Below are positions 41,812-51,164 of a stretch of DNA of 64,000 nucleotides, one piece after another. The stretch is from a bacterium (GTDB lineage: Bacteria > Patescibacteria > Dojkabacteria > JAKAPS01 > JAJZLI01). Position 1 is the stretch's first letter. The number at the start of each line of letters is the position of its first letter. The translations under genes and the position numbers were made by a program. The notes beneath the pieces are model-generated. The model had not been told where the DNA came from. It ran no database searches and was given only the letters and a program-made list of their open reading frames with translations. The stretch is from NCBI GenBank assembly GCA_021816845.1, contig JAKAWT010000002.1:1-64000 (forward strand). Direction: 5' to 3'.

Positions 41812-43635
41812 TTATATCTTTTCACTATTTAAAATATCTAAAAGTTCACTCAAAGATAAATTATTAGAATATTTTAGATCTTCCCTCCAGTTTATTGTGA
41901 ATGCCCACTCATTAGTATTTTTTCTGTTTAAAACTTCTTTCTCACCAATAACAATTTTTGCAGGTATTTTTTCTAAAGATGCAGTTCTTATCTTCTTTCC
42001 TATTCCCTCTTCAGTAATATCTATATCTACTCTTACCCCCAAATTTCTCATGCTGCTAGCCAATTCTATTACATTATCATTATACTTATCAGATACTGAT
42101 ATTAATCTTATCTGTATGGGTGCGAATTTTAATGGAAAATTCCCTCCTGTTTGTTCAATCATAAAAGCAATAAATCTCTCATAAGATCCTAATATAGATC
42201 TATGTATTACTATGGGAGTTTCTTCTTTCCCATACTTATTAATATACTTAAGGCCCATCCTACCTGGTACCAAGATGTCTATTTGTATTGTTGCTATCGA
42301 ATCTTCTTTACCATATACATTCTTAATCTGTACATCCAATTTTGGTCCATAAAATGCTGCCTCTCCAATTTCTTCTTTAAATTCACTATGAGATTCCTTT
42401 AAGGCTTCTCTAATATTGGATGATGCAAAATCCCACATATCTTTATCTCCTTCATATTTATCTTTCTTAAAGTCAGGGAGTGATAATCTAAAATAGTAAT
42501 TTTTAATTCCCAAATCTGTGTATACAGATTGAAATATAGAAAGAACATCCATAAACTCTTTTTTTAGTTGATCTTTTGATACATAAATATGAGAATCATT
42601 TTGTGTAATAGGTCCTCTGACTCTTATAAGACCTGTTAATGTACCAGACCTTTCATTTCTGTATAATGGACTTTCTTCTGCAAGTTTAAAAGGTAACTGT
42701 CTATAACTTTGTACCATTTTTTCAAATATCATATGATGATGAGGGCAATTCATTGGTTTTACATAAAAAATATTATTCTCCTTATCTTTTATCTGATACA
42801 TATCTTCACTATAAAATTTCACATGACCAGATCTTTCATATAATTTCTTATTTGTTAATATTGGGGTAGATACATACTTATATTCTAAATTTTCTTCTAT
42901 TTTTCTCATATATCTTTCTAGAAGATATTTTAATTGTTCCCCATTTGGTAAGAGTAAAGGTAATCCTTGTCCCACATCCTCTGATATCATGAAAATTTTC
43001 AATTTTTCACCTATTACCCTGTGATCCCTATTTTTATTCTCTTCCCTCTCTTTCAGATAATTTAAAAGGGTACTTTTATCTTTAAAACATACTGAATATA
43101 TTCTTGTTAACATAGGATTTTTCTCATCTCCTCTAAAATATGCCCCAGCTATAGATGTTAATTTAAAAGGACCTATATCTTTTAATGATTTTACATGTCC
43201 ACCTTTGCAAAGATTTATAAAGTCCCCTGTTTTATAGAATGTTACAGTATCACTCCCACTTTTACTTTTATCTTTAGACATCTCACTTTTATTTGTGCTA
43301 CCCATACTTTCTATATCTTTAAGTAGAGATAAAGAATATGGCTGTTTCGTATCTTCTAGAAATTTTTTAGCTTCATCTATAGTCATTTCTATTTTTACAA
43401 ATGGATAGTCATTTTTTTGTATTTCTAGCATCTTTTTCTCTATCTTTAGAAGATCTTCCTCTTGTATTTTTATATCCCCAAAATCAAAATCATAATAAAA
43501 ACCGTCATCAATGGCTGGTCCTATTGCTAGTTTTACATTTGGATACAGAGTCTGTACAGCATACGCTAATAAATGAGCTCCGGAGTGCCTCATAGCAGTC
43601 TCATTTACTTTAATTTTATTATTATTTCCTCTCAT
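41812..43635 (-). CDS. thrS: Threonyl-tRNA synthetase lacking the TGS domain
   Basis: The 607-aa class II synthetase starts at the editing domain: HSGAHLLAYAVQTLYP gives the first His pair and CKGGHVKS the Cys/His pair. The catalytic core has MNCPHHHMIFEKMV (zinc Cys and His), YRNERSGTLTGLIRVRGPI-type motif 2 and HRSILGSYERFIAFMIEQ motif 3. An anticodon-binding domain follows. The N-terminal TGS domain (about 60 residues) of E. coli ThrRS is absent. It precedes the inserted pair and infC. Confidence 0.94.
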   Translation of the reverse strand: MRGNNNKIKVNETAMRHSGAHLLAYAVQTLYPNVKLAIGPAIDDGFYYDFDFGDIKIQEEDLLKIEKKMLEIQKNDYPFVKIEMTIDEAKKFLEDTKQPYSLSLLKDIESMGSTNKSEMSKDKSKSGSDTVTFYKTGDFINLCKGGHVKSLKDIGPFKLTSIAGAYFRGDEKNPMLTRIYSVCFKDKSTLLNYLKEREENKNRDHRVIGEKLKIFMISEDVGQGLPLLLPNGEQLKYLLERYMRKIEENLEYKYVSTPILTNKKLYERSGHVKFYSEDMYQIKDKENNIFYVKPMNCPHHHMIFEKMVQSYRQLPFKLAEESPLYRNERSGTLTGLIRVRGPITQNDSHIYVSKDQLKKEFMDVLSIFQSVYTDLGIKNYYFRLSLPDFKKDKYEGDKDMWDFASSNIREALKESHSEFKEEIGEAAFYGPKLDVQIKNVYGKEDSIATIQIDILVPGRMGLKYINKYGKEETPIVIHRSILGSYERFIAFMIEQTGGNFPLKFAPIQIRLISVSDKYNDNVIELASSMRNLGVRVDIDITEEGIGKKIRTASLEKIPAKIVIGEKEVLNRKNTNEWAFTINWREDLKYSNNLSLSELLDILNSEKI

Positions 43636-43659
43636 TATTATTTTTAGATTTGAGTTCCT

Positions 43660-44265
43660 CTAGATCTCACGAATCTTAATTCTCTTTCTATAAATTATAT
43701 ATATAATGATCACAACTACAATAGCTACAGTTATAAATGTTAATGATTGTAGTATTTTCAACAATAAAGGAATATTTTCTCCTAGAGTGTATCCCAATAT
43801 TCCATATAATGTTGCCCAAACTATTGCACCAGTTATATTGTATATAAAAAATTGCTTATAATCTAATTTGTGTATACCTGCTGTCACTGGAACAAACATT
43901 CTTAATAATGATACAAATCTTCCAAAAAATACTGTTTTCATACCATACCTTTTAAAAAATCCTCCTGTATATTCTAAGTAATCTTTCTTTAAGGAAAATG
44001 TTTTATGGATATATATTGATGCTCTCTTACCATATTTCCTACCTATTAGATATCCAAGATTATCACCTATAGATGCACCTAAGATTGCAAATAATATAAC
44101 CAATGTAATATGAAATCTTGTAGGTGCTAACGCTGCATATACTGCCCCAGCAATAAGTGAAGTTTCTCCTGGAAGAGGAACTCCAAGTGTTTCGATCATT
44201 ATAAATAAAGCTATTATTATATAACCATAATTATTTATAAGATTCATTATTAAATGTAGAAGCAT
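43660..44265 (-). CDS. DedA-family membrane protein
   Basis: The 201-aa SNARE-associated (DedA/VTT) protein has the signature ETLGVPLPGETSLIAGA near residue 25-41, GASIGDNLGYLIGRKYG (about 63-79) and FFGRFVSLLRMFVPVTAG (about 112-129), plus four to five membrane segments. Such proteins are lipid (undecaprenyl-phosphate/phosphatidylethanolamine) transporters or scramblases. An AAAGGAG Shine-Dalgarno (complement 44271-44277) sits 5 nt before the ATG, fixing the start. A second DedA gene lies at 46618. Confidence 0.9.
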   Translation of the reverse strand: MLLHLIMNLINNYGYIIIALFIMIETLGVPLPGETSLIAGAVYAALAPTRFHITLVILFAILGASIGDNLGYLIGRKYGKRASIYIHKTFSLKKDYLEYTGGFFKRYGMKTVFFGRFVSLLRMFVPVTAGIHKLDYKQFFIYNITGAIVWATLYGILGYTLGENIPLLLKILQSLTFITVAIVVVIIIYIIYRKRIKIREI

Positions 44266-44319
44266 ATTTTCTCCTTTAATACTAGGGTATCTTAGTACTA
44301 GTATTTTTACTATCTATGG

Positions 44320-44393
44320 TGGGTCCGACAGGATTTGAACCTGTGACCTCAACAATGTCGATGTTGCGCTCTAACCAACTGAGCTACGAACCC
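44320..44393 (-). tRNA. tRNA-Val (GAC) with C33
   Basis: A complete cloverleaf folds on the minus strand: acceptor GGGTTCG / CGGACCC, D stem GCTC/GAGC, anticodon stem CAACA/TGTTG and T stem ACAGG/CCTGT. The anticodon loop is TCGACAT, giving anticodon GAC (valine). A73 also fits valine. CCA is encoded next to it (complement 44317-44319). Position 33, almost always U, is C. Confidence 0.88.
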
Positions 44394-44399
44394 CTAAGA

Positions 44400-44978
44400 T
44401 TATCTTATTATTTTATCAATCAACCCATATTCTAAGGCTTCCTTAGGACTCATCCAGAAATCCCTATCGGCATCTTTTTCAATTTTAGATTTTTTAACAC
44501 CTGTATTTTTTGCTAATATAGTATTGATAGTATCCTTTGCAGTCAATATTCTTCTTGCCGAAATCTCAATATCCGAAGCTTGGCCTTCTGCTCCACCTAA
44601 TGGTTGATGTATTAATATTGAAGAATTTGGTAGAGAGAATCGCTTACCTTTTTTCCCTGATGATAGTAGGAAAGCACCCATGGAAGCTGCTATACCTATA
44701 GCTATAGTAGACACATCGGGATGTATGTGATTCATCGTATCATATATTGCCATCCCAGCGTCTATTGACCCTCCTGGGGAATTTATATACATTGAAATAT
44801 CCTTATTTGTATCTTCTTTTTGCAAAAATAGAAGTTGCGCTATTACTAGGTTAGCAGTCTCATCGTCGATTACACCACCTAAAAAGACTATTCTTTCCTT
44901 TAGTAGTCTTGAATATATGTCATAAGCTCTTTCTCCTTGAGAGCTCCTTTCTATTACTGTAGGTATTAAAATACTCAT
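44400..44978 (-). CDS. clpP: ATP-dependent Clp protease proteolytic subunit
   Basis: The 192-aa serine protease has the full triad: Ser99 in GIAASMGAF, His124 in ILIHQPLGG and Asp173 in [26 protein letters not shown] is also conserved. ClpP tetradecamers degrade substrates fed by ClpX/ClpA, none of which is visible here. It lies 2 nt after the trigger-factor gene, a common arrangement (tig-clpP-clpX). Confidence 0.96.
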   Translation of the reverse strand: MSILIPTVIERSSQGERAYDIYSRLLKERIVFLGGVIDDETANLVIAQLLFLQKEDTNKDISMYINSPGGSIDAGMAIYDTMNHIHPDVSTIAIGIAASMGAFLLSSGKKGKRFSLPNSSILIHQPLGGAEGQASDIEISARRILTAKDTINTILAKNTGVKKSKIEKDADRDFWMSPKEALEYGLIDKIIR

Positions 44979-44980
44979 TA

Positions 44981-46042
44981 TTATTTTCCTTCGTGTCTAG
45001 ACTTGTTGGGTCTGGATCCTTTTACAATATTAACTGAGGCAGTCATCACCTTATTATACAATATTGTGTTAAATATTTCTTCTAATTCAGATCTACTATC
45101 TTTTATTTGATTAATTTGCTCAGAAGTAAGACTAGATAATCTCTCTTCTATATCTTCTTTAGTTACAGTTATAGAGTTAGTTGCAGCAAAATCTTGTATA
45201 AATAAATCTAATTTTAATTGCCTTATTATATCTTGTTCAAGGCTAGCTACAACTTTCTCATGAGTTGTTCCTATATTTTTGAAATATTCATCCATACTTA
45301 TTCCCTGACTCTCAACAAATTGTCTAGTTCTATCAATTGATGATGTAACATAATTTGTAATGATATATTCTGGAATATCTTCTTTTTTTAGTATTACTGC
45401 ATCTATTATTGCTTCTATTATCATGTTATCTAGAATATTATCTATAGATATATCCTTATTATTTATAAAATTCTCATATGCAGATTTCTCTTCATCTGTC
45501 TTAGGATTCTTGTACTTTTCAGATGTTTTATTATACTCTTCTTCTGCTGTCTCCCTTGGTATATTTATATTATTTAGGTTAACTTTATTAATTTTAGGCT
45601 TTATGTAACCTGAAAAGTTTAATTCTATATCACGATCTTCTCTCATTTCATCTATGAAGTTTTGATTGATGGATATACTCATTAAATCTTTAATTTGACT
45701 AACTATAAAATCATTAATTATATGATTAATTTCATCATATGCATCTTTAAAAATAACTTCATTGTATTTTTGGAAAACTAATTTTTGTGGGGCATTTCCT
45801 TTTCTAAAACCCTTTATTTCAGTATTCCTTATATAATTATTAGTTACATCATCTATAGTTTTTTTTATTAGCTCTTTAGGAATTTTTGTAGTGAAAGCAA
45901 TACTAGATTTCTCACCTTTATTAATATTTAATATCTCTATATCCTTGAGTCTAGATTCTTTGGATTTAGGTTCTCTGAGCTTAGACTCTTTAATTATAGT
46001 TTTTTTTGGTTTTTGTATCGTATCTTTTTTATTAGCTTTCAT
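44981..46042 (-). CDS. tig: Trigger factor-like ribosome-associated chaperone lacking the PPIase domain
   Basis: About 353 aa. The ribosome-binding signature [12 protein letters not shown] is clear. The C-terminal helical chaperone arms follow ([25 protein letters not shown] and [24 protein letters not shown]). The central FKBP-type PPIase domain is missing, so the protein is about 75 residues shorter than E. coli trigger factor. A Lys-rich N-terminal extension precedes the ribosome-binding domain. I choose ATG 46042 (11-nt overlap with the upstream gene); ATG 46057 is the alternative. The position before clpP supports the call. Confidence 0.85.
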   Translation of the reverse strand: MKANKKDTIQKPKKTIIKESKLREPKSKESRLKDIEILNINKGEKSSIAFTTKIPKELIKKTIDDVTNNYIRNTEIKGFRKGNAPQKLVFQKYNEVIFKDAYDEINHIINDFIVSQIKDLMSISINQNFIDEMREDRDIELNFSGYIKPKINKVNLNNINIPRETAEEEYNKTSEKYKNPKTDEEKSAYENFINNKDISIDNILDNMIIEAIIDAVILKKEDIPEYIITNYVTSSIDRTRQFVESQGISMDEYFKNIGTTHEKVVASLEQDIIRQLKLDLFIQDFAATNSITVTKEDIEERLSSLTSEQINQIKDSRSELEEIFNTILYNKVMTASVNIVKGSRPNKSRHEGK

Positions 46043-46502
46043 AATATTCTTCATCATCTAACTTAGAAGTTATGTTGGATATATATTCATCTTCTTCCTC
46101 AAAGAAATCATTATCATGTAAAGTATCTCTTTCTGTATCTAATAGATCGGTATTTCTCTTAACTTTTGGCTTCTTTTTTAAAGGTTTACCACATATTGGG
46201 CAAAAATCAGCCTCTAGAACGTCTTCCTTACAATTAACGCACTTAACAACTTTAATATCTGATGCTATATTAGGTATATCCTCTGTGACTATAGGGATTT
46301 CAGGTATATCAATTAATTCTTCATCGGTATTCTCATCTATTGCAACTTCAGGTATTGTATCTACTAGAATATCTTCATCTAAGAATATATTGTCAATTTC
46401 TTCCTCCCTATCATCACTTATTATTGGTTCTTCATCTTGTATACCGATCAATTCAGATTTCGATTCATTCTTTTTATTTGTATTTTTTTTAATTTTTGAC
46501 AT
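46032..46502 (-). CDS. Acidic zinc-ribbon protein of unknown function
   Basis: The 156-aa protein has a Lys-rich start, a long acidic, Ile/Pro-rich and probably disordered section (about residues 20-85), one zinc ribbon (CVNCKEDVLEADFCPICG, about 90-107) and a second charged tail. Two CxxC pairs fit a rubredoxin-like knuckle. It overlaps the trigger-factor gene, implying co-translation, but I recognise no family. An RNA- or ribosome-binding accessory is possible (inference). Confidence 0.65.
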   Translation of the reverse strand: MSKIKKNTNKKNESKSELIGIQDEEPIISDDREEEIDNIFLDEDILVDTIPEVAIDENTDEELIDIPEIPIVTEDIPNIASDIKVVKCVNCKEDVLEADFCPICGKPLKKKPKVKRNTDLLDTERDTLHDNDFFEEEDEYISNITSKLDDEEYYES

Positions 46503-46617
46503 ACCTTGGACGTATAATATATTTAAGTTAATATAACATTAATCTGTTTATAGATTCGCATTATATCAAAATTTTGTATCATATTGTATACTTCTTTATA
46601 TATTATATATACCCAAA

Positions 46618-47235
46618 ATGTCTAGTAGTATTATTATTACAATAAGTAACTTGATTATTCATGTGATAACTAAGTTTTCATATACAGGGATTTTTCTATT
46701 TATGACCATGGAGAGTTTAAATATTCCTATTCCATCTGAAGTTGTAATGACATTCTCTGGTTTTTTAGTGGCTTTCGGTAAATTAAATTTTTATTTAGTT
46801 GTTATAGCTGGTACATTAGGGAATCTTTTTGGATCAGTATTGTCATACTATATTGGAACTCTTGGTGAAGATTTTCTAGAAAAATATGGGAAATATTTGT
46901 TTATTAGTAAATCTGACCTTGATACTGCTCACATATGGTTTTTAAAGTATGGAGATGTAACCATATTAGTCTCTAGATTTCTACCTATTTTTAGGACATT
47001 TATATCTTTTCCAGCAGGGATAGCTAGAATGGATTTTAGAAAATTTATTTTATATACATTTATAGGTTCACTAATTTGGGCTATAGTACTTACTTATATA
47101 GGATTTTTATTTGGATATCAGTGGCAATATTTTGCAAAAATAATAGAATCTCTGTCAAACTATATTCTTATTGTAATTATTATCGGATTAATTTTTATCA
47201 TAATAAGACATATAAGGAATGTTAGGAGAGAATGA
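46618..47235 (+). CDS. DedA-family membrane protein (second copy)
   Basis: The 205-aa VTT/SNARE-associated protein has MESLNIPIPSEVVMTFSGF (about residues 30-48), GTLGNLFGSVLSYYIG and SRFLPIFRTFISFPAGIARM, the DedA signature, with about five membrane helices. The PIPSE variant differs from the PLPGE of the copy at 43660-44265, so the two are distinct paralogues. A TTGTAT/TATATA promoter ends 6 nt before the ATG. It converges with the glycosyltransferase, overlapping by 14 nt. Confidence 0.9.
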   Translation: MSSSIIITISNLIIHVITKFSYTGIFLFMTMESLNIPIPSEVVMTFSGFLVAFGKLNFYLVVIAGTLGNLFGSVLSYYIGTLGEDFLEKYGKYLFISKSDLDTAHIWFLKYGDVTILVSRFLPIFRTFISFPAGIARMDFRKFILYTFIGSLIWAIVLTYIGFLFGYQWQYFAKIIESLSNYILIVIIIGLIFIIIRHIRNVRRE

Positions 47236-48286
47236 TGGTTTTGTGCATTAATTTTGTTATCTCTTTTGATGTCTTCTCCCATGTATATTTTTTAACTTCA
47301 ATAAGTCCTAGTTTTATTAATTCATCACTATTTTCATAGGCAGTAATGATACCATTTGCAATATCAAAAAAGTTATCAGGATCAACTAAGACTGATGCAG
47401 ATTCTCCAATTTCTTTGGTTGCAGATACATTAGATGTTACTACTGGAGTACCTGAAGAATATGCCTCTAGTATAGGTATTCCGAAACCTTCCTCTTTTGA
47501 AGCATATACAAATACATCGCTTTTGTGAAAATAATTTACCAATTCAGTATTTGATACGTATCCTGTTATGATTACGTTGTCTTCTACCTTTAAATCCTTA
47601 ATTATCTTCTGTAGATTGATATAATCATCCCCATATTTACCTATAATTGTTAATTTTACAGTATCAAATTTATCCTTTAATATTGGTATAGTTTTAACTA
47701 TATGAGTAAAATTCTTTCTCTTATTAATGGTGCCCACACAAAGGACTTGTAACTTCCCTGTTTTCTTTCTTTTTTTCTCAAATTTATATAAATTTCTATC
47801 ACATGATTCATATATAATTTTGATCTTATTTTCCTTAATTTTAAAATTATCTAATATTTGATCTTTCGTAAATTTTGATACAGCTATAATCTTAGTTGCT
47901 GTATTTAGTGAATGTTTAATAAAGAATATAGTTGTTTTTACTTTCTTTGGGTTCATATATTTGAATGATAGATCATGTACTACAACTATGGATTTAATTC
48001 TGGTAAATAGTGGAATAGAAGGTACAGGTGAAAAAATTAAGCCTGGCTTATCTTTCCTAAGTTGTAGAGGAAGAAATAAATGCATCCAAAGAGGTTTATC
48101 CTTTATATATTTAAATTGTATATTTTTATATTCATGATTTTCATATTTATGGTTTATATATACAGTAAATCTGAAATCATTGTATTTATCAAATTCTTTT
48201 AGAATATTAATAGTATAATTTTCAATACCAGTTTCTTCTCTATTTAGTATATTTTTAGCTATTATCGCTATATTGTGTTTATTCAT
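47222..48286 (-). CDS. GT4-family glycosyltransferase
   Basis: The 354-aa GT-B enzyme has the GT4 signature EEGFGIPILEAYSSGTPVV (about residues 265-283, EX7E) and the sugar-nucleotide-domain block VLCVGTINKRKNFTHIV. The N-terminal acceptor domain includes GIENYTINILKEF. It is soluble and probably acts at the inner face of the membrane in envelope polysaccharide synthesis. Donor and acceptor cannot be told from the sequence. Confidence 0.88.
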   Translation of the reverse strand: MNKHNIAIIAKNILNREETGIENYTINILKEFDKYNDFRFTVYINHKYENHEYKNIQFKYIKDKPLWMHLFLPLQLRKDKPGLIFSPVPSIPLFTRIKSIVVVHDLSFKYMNPKKVKTTIFFIKHSLNTATKIIAVSKFTKDQILDNFKIKENKIKIIYESCDRNLYKFEKKRKKTGKLQVLCVGTINKRKNFTHIVKTIPILKDKFDTVKLTIIGKYGDDYINLQKIIKDLKVEDNVIITGYVSNTELVNYFHKSDVFVYASKEEGFGIPILEAYSSGTPVVTSNVSATKEIGESASVLVDPDNFFDIANGIITAYENSDELIKLGLIEVKKYTWEKTSKEITKLMHKTIILS

Positions 48287-48386
48287 TTAATCTTAGAAGA
48301 TATAAATCAGATGCTCTATGAGATGTTAGTCCTTTGTCTATCACTTGTAAATAAAGCCTACTATATGAGACAATTATAGATCATGT

Positions 48387-48458
48387 GAGGGTATAGCTCA
48401 ACGGTAGAGCATCAGCCTCTTAAGCTGTTGGTTCTGGGTTCGAATCCCAGTGCCCTCA
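48387..48458 (+). tRNA. tRNA-Lys (CTT)
   Basis: A cloverleaf folds on the plus strand with acceptor GAGGGTA / TGCCCTC, D stem GCTC/GAGC, anticodon loop CTCTTAA and T arm CTGGG-TTCGAAT-CCCAG. The anticodon CTT reads AAG. The top anticodon-stem pair 27-43 is T-T. CCA is not encoded. Confidence 0.92.
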
Positions 48459-48574
48459 AGTAAGCGCTGTCAATAATATCTAAAGTATAGCAATTTATTG
48501 ATTGAGTTAACATTTCCAAGGTATCTATATCAGAAGATTAGAATAAAATTTTAATTATTATTGTTTCTCCATAA

Positions 48575-48649
48575 AGCACCTAGAGAGATTTGAACTCCCG
48601 ACATTCTCGTCCGAAGCGAGATGCTCTATCCAGACTGAGCTATAGGTGC
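48575..48649 (-). tRNA. tRNA-Arg (TCG)
   Basis: On the minus strand the acceptor is GCACCTA / TAGGTGC, the anticodon arm TCTCG-CTTCGGA-CGAGA and the T arm GGGAG-TTCAAAT-CTCTC. The anticodon TCG reads CGA and other CGN codons. The discriminator base is T73, unusual for arginine (normally A or G). CCA is not encoded. Confidence 0.9.
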
Positions 48650-48654
48650 AAAAT

Positions 48655-48727
48655 CGCTCTCGGCAGGACTCGAACCTGCACTCTTCTCCTTAGAAGGGAG
48701 TTGCTTTATCCATTAAGCTACGAAAGC
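48655..48727 (-). tRNA. tRNA-Arg (TCT)
   Basis: On the minus strand the acceptor is GCTTTCG / CGAGAGC with discriminator G73, D stem GCTT/AAGC, anticodon loop CTTCTAA and T arm GCAGG-TTCGAGT-CCTGC. The anticodon TCT reads AGA/AGG, the dominant Arg codons here. The 27-43 pair is A-A. Confidence 0.9.
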
Positions 48728-48740
48728 ATAATATTTATGG

Positions 48741-48814
48741 GGTAAATGGTGGGGTTTGAACCCACGACCTACCGCTCCACAGGCGGTCGCTCTACCAACT
48801 GAGCTACATTCACC
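48741..48814 (-). tRNA. tRNA-His (GTG)
   Basis: On the minus strand an eight-base acceptor side GGTGAATG includes the His-specific G-1, which pairs with C73. The anticodon loop is CTGTGGA (GTG), between ACCGC and GCGGT. CCA is encoded (complement 48738-48740). Confidence 0.93.
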
Positions 48815-48888
48815 ATCAACTCAAAGATCTTTACCTAAGTTAACTCTTAGATCCACTAATTCTAACATAAAGTATCTTAAAAATTAAA

Positions 48889-49476
48889 TTATAATGATAT
48901 ATTCTGCCCTATTTTTATGTTGTATGTATTTACAAATTGAGGTGTAATCTCTATAACATATTTAGAATTATAATATGGAAAAAGAATTTTACAATAATTT
49001 CCTGTACAAGGTTGTGCCTGTATTATTTGGTTAATAGTTAAATTATTTGATATAAATAGCATATCTAAAGGAATTAGAGTATTTGCCATCCAGAATGGGT
49101 GAATTTTATAGTTTTTAAAATAGAAAATCATACCTTGAAATCCAGAATCTATAGGAATACTTTTTAGATACATTAAACCAGCATTTTGCTGTTTGGTTGT
49201 TAATGCCTCCTTTATAGATATACTTATTCCATTAATTTGTATTGTTTTTACTGGTTCCTCTGATCTTAACAAAAATGCTTCAGCTTTAGTTATAACATCA
49301 CCATCAGTATTTTTATTTACATATAGATTCCCATTTTTATATATTGATGTATTATTGATAGTTTTATTAATTTTATGATTCTGGTTTGTATAGACAATGA
49401 ATAATACTATTACTATAAAAATAAAAGGTATAGATATATATCTCGTGAATAGGTAGAAAAATTGATTATCTTTCAT
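48889..49476 (-). CDS. Membrane-anchored DUF192 protein
   Basis: About 195 aa. One N-terminal membrane helix (IPFIFVIVLFIVYT) is followed by a short linker. The DUF192 domain covers the last 120 residues: KQQNAGLMYLKSIPIDSGFQGMIFYF, FWMANTLIPLDMLFI, and PCTGNYCKILFPYYNSKYVIEI. The WMxNTxIPLDxxFI motif is the family hallmark. The function of DUF192 is unsettled. The start may be ATG 49476 or ATG 49494. It is divergent from pyrG. Confidence 0.88.
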   Translation of the reverse strand: MKDNQFFYLFTRYISIPFIFIVIVLFIVYTNQNHKINKTINNTSIYKNGNLYVNKNTDGDVITKAEAFLLRSEEPVKTIQINGISISIKEALTTKQQNAGLMYLKSIPIDSGFQGMIFYFKNYKIHPFWMANTLIPLDMLFISNNLTINQIIQAQPCTGNYCKILFPYYNSKYVIEITPQFVNTYNIKIGQNISL

Positions 49477-49509
49477 ATATACATAGTCTATCATATATTT
49501 TATCTAAAT

Positions 49510-49538
49510 TTGACAAAAAGTATTTTTTACATTATTCT
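49510..49538 (+). promoter_or_regulatory. Promoter of the pyrG-dcd-glyA-folD operon
   Basis: A consensus TTGACA (49510-49515), a 17-bp spacer and TATTCT (49533-49538) end 11 nt before the pyrG ATG. The predicted leader is about 5 nt. Confidence 0.65.
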
Positions 49539-49549
49539 CTCATCATTGT

Positions 49550-51163
49550 ATGAAGCTAATATTTATCTCTGGAGGTGTAATCTCTGGAATTGGAAAAGGA
49601 ATAACTGCCGCATCTTTGGGATTGCTTCTTGAAAAGCAAGGATATAAGGTCTCCTTTTTAAAGTGTGATCCGTATATAAACATCGATGCTGGTACCATGA
49701 ACCCAATTGAACATGGGGAGGTTTTTGTAACAGATGATGGGTATGAAATGGATATGGACGGTGGTCACTATGAAAGATTTATGGGAATAAATGTTTCAAG
49801 GACTAATGCTATTACTACTGGTCAGATATATTCTAGAGTTATTCAGAATGAACGCAATTTAAAATATGATGGTGCTTGTGTAGAAGTAATTCCCCATATA
49901 AGGGATGAAATTGTCTCTAGAATAGAAGAAGCATATAACCATGATGAAATTCTAATAATAGAAATAGGTGGAACTATTGGTGAATACCAAAACGATATAT
50001 ATTATGAGGCTGAGAGATATCTAAAAAGAAAATTAAAAGAGGATCTTCTCCATATACATATATCCTATCTTCCTGTGCCAAAAAGTATAGGAGAAATGAA
50101 AACTAAACCTACACAGCAATCTGTTATGCATCTTAATCAGAGAGGAATATTTCCAGATATAATAGTTGGAAGATCAGATTCTCCTATTGATAAACTCAGA
50201 AGGAAAAAAATTGCAATTGCAACTAATGTAGAAGAAGATTGCGTATTTTCAAACACAGATGTATCAAGTATTTATAAAGTTCCCTATAATTTTTACTTAC
50301 AGAAATTAGATATCAAAGTACTTGATTTTCTTAATCTTGAATCTAAAAATATTGATATGGAGGATTGGAAAGCACTTATATCTTCTATAGATACAAACTA
50401 TAAAAAAACTATAACTATAGGAATGGTAGGAAAATATCATACAAGTGGTTCATTTTCATTAGAGGATGCTTATGTATCAGTCGTAGAATCAATTAAAATT
50501 GCATGCTGGAGTGAAAAAATTAATTTTAAAATAAAATGGCTGGATTCTGAAAATATAAATATGAACGTACTTAAAACTTGTAACGGGATTATTGTCCCAG
50601 GGGGTTTTGGTGAGAGAGGTATAGAAGGAAAGATTAAAGCTATTAAGTATGCTAGGGAAAATAATATCCCATATTTCGGTCTTTGTTATGGTATGCAACT
50701 TGCGGCAGTAGAATTTGCAAGAAATGTTATTGGTCTTAAAAAAGCGAATTCAGAGGAAGTGAATCCCAAAGTTCCAGATCTCATTATACATATTATGCCT
50801 GATCAGGAAAAAAAATTACTAGCTAAAGATTATGGAGGGAGTATGAGGTTAGGTGCTTGGGAATGTGTGCTTTTAAAAGATAGTATAGCGTATGAAGCCT
50901 ATAGGAAAGACAAGATATCAGAACGTCATAGGCATAGATATGAGTTTAATAATAGATATAGAAAAGTGTTTGAAAATAAAGGTATGATATTCAGTGGTCT
51001 TTCCCCAGATTCTAAACTTGTTGAGATAATGGAACTTAAAAATCATCCATTTTTTGTAGGTGTACAATTTCATCCTGAATTTAAATCAAAACCACTCAGT
51101 CCACATCCTTTGTTTGTAAAATTTATTTCAAGTTGTATAAAGAATAAAGGAGGTCAAGTTTGA
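49550..51163 (+). CDS. pyrG: CTP synthase
   Basis: The 537-aa enzyme converts UTP to CTP with glutamine. The N-terminal amidoligase domain has FISGGVISGIGKGITAASLG and DPYINIDAGTMNP. The C-terminal glutamine amidotransferase has PGGFGERG, the nucleophile Cys in FGLCYGMQ, and VQFHPEF. Length is normal. It opens a four-gene nucleotide/one-carbon operon. dcd begins one base after the stop. Confidence 0.97.
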   Translation: MKLIFISGGVISGIGKGITAASLGLLLEKQGYKVSFLKCDPYINIDAGTMNPIEHGEVFVTDDGYEMDMDGGHYERFMGINVSRTNAITTGQIYSRVIQNERNLKYDGACVEVIPHIRDEIVSRIEEAYNHDEILIIEIGGTIGEYQNDIYYEAERYLKRKLKEDLLHIHISYLPVPKSIGEMKTKPTQQSVMHLNQRGIFPDIIVGRSDSPIDKLRRKKIAIATNVEEDCVFSNTDVSSIYKVPYNFYLQKLDIKVLDFLNLESKNIDMEDWKALISSIDTNYKKTITIGMVGKYHTSGSFSLEDAYVSVVESIKIACWSEKINFKIKWLDSENINMNVLKTCNGIIVPGGFGERGIEGKIKAIKYARENNIPYFGLCYGMQLAAVEFARNVIGLKKANSEEVNPKVPDLIIHIMPDQEKKLLAKDYGGSMRLGAWECVLLKDSIAYEAYRKDKISERHRHRYEFNNRYRKVFENKGMIFSGLSPDSKLVEIMELKNHPFFVGVQFHPEFKSKPLSPHPLFVKFISSCIKNKGGQV

Positions 51164-51164
51164 A

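Noticed and set aside
46072..46536. 154-codon plus-strand frame opposite the zinc-ribbon gene
   Set aside because: It is Ser/Ile-rich as expected from the complement of the acidic protein. The minus strand shows the paired CxxC motifs and operon context.
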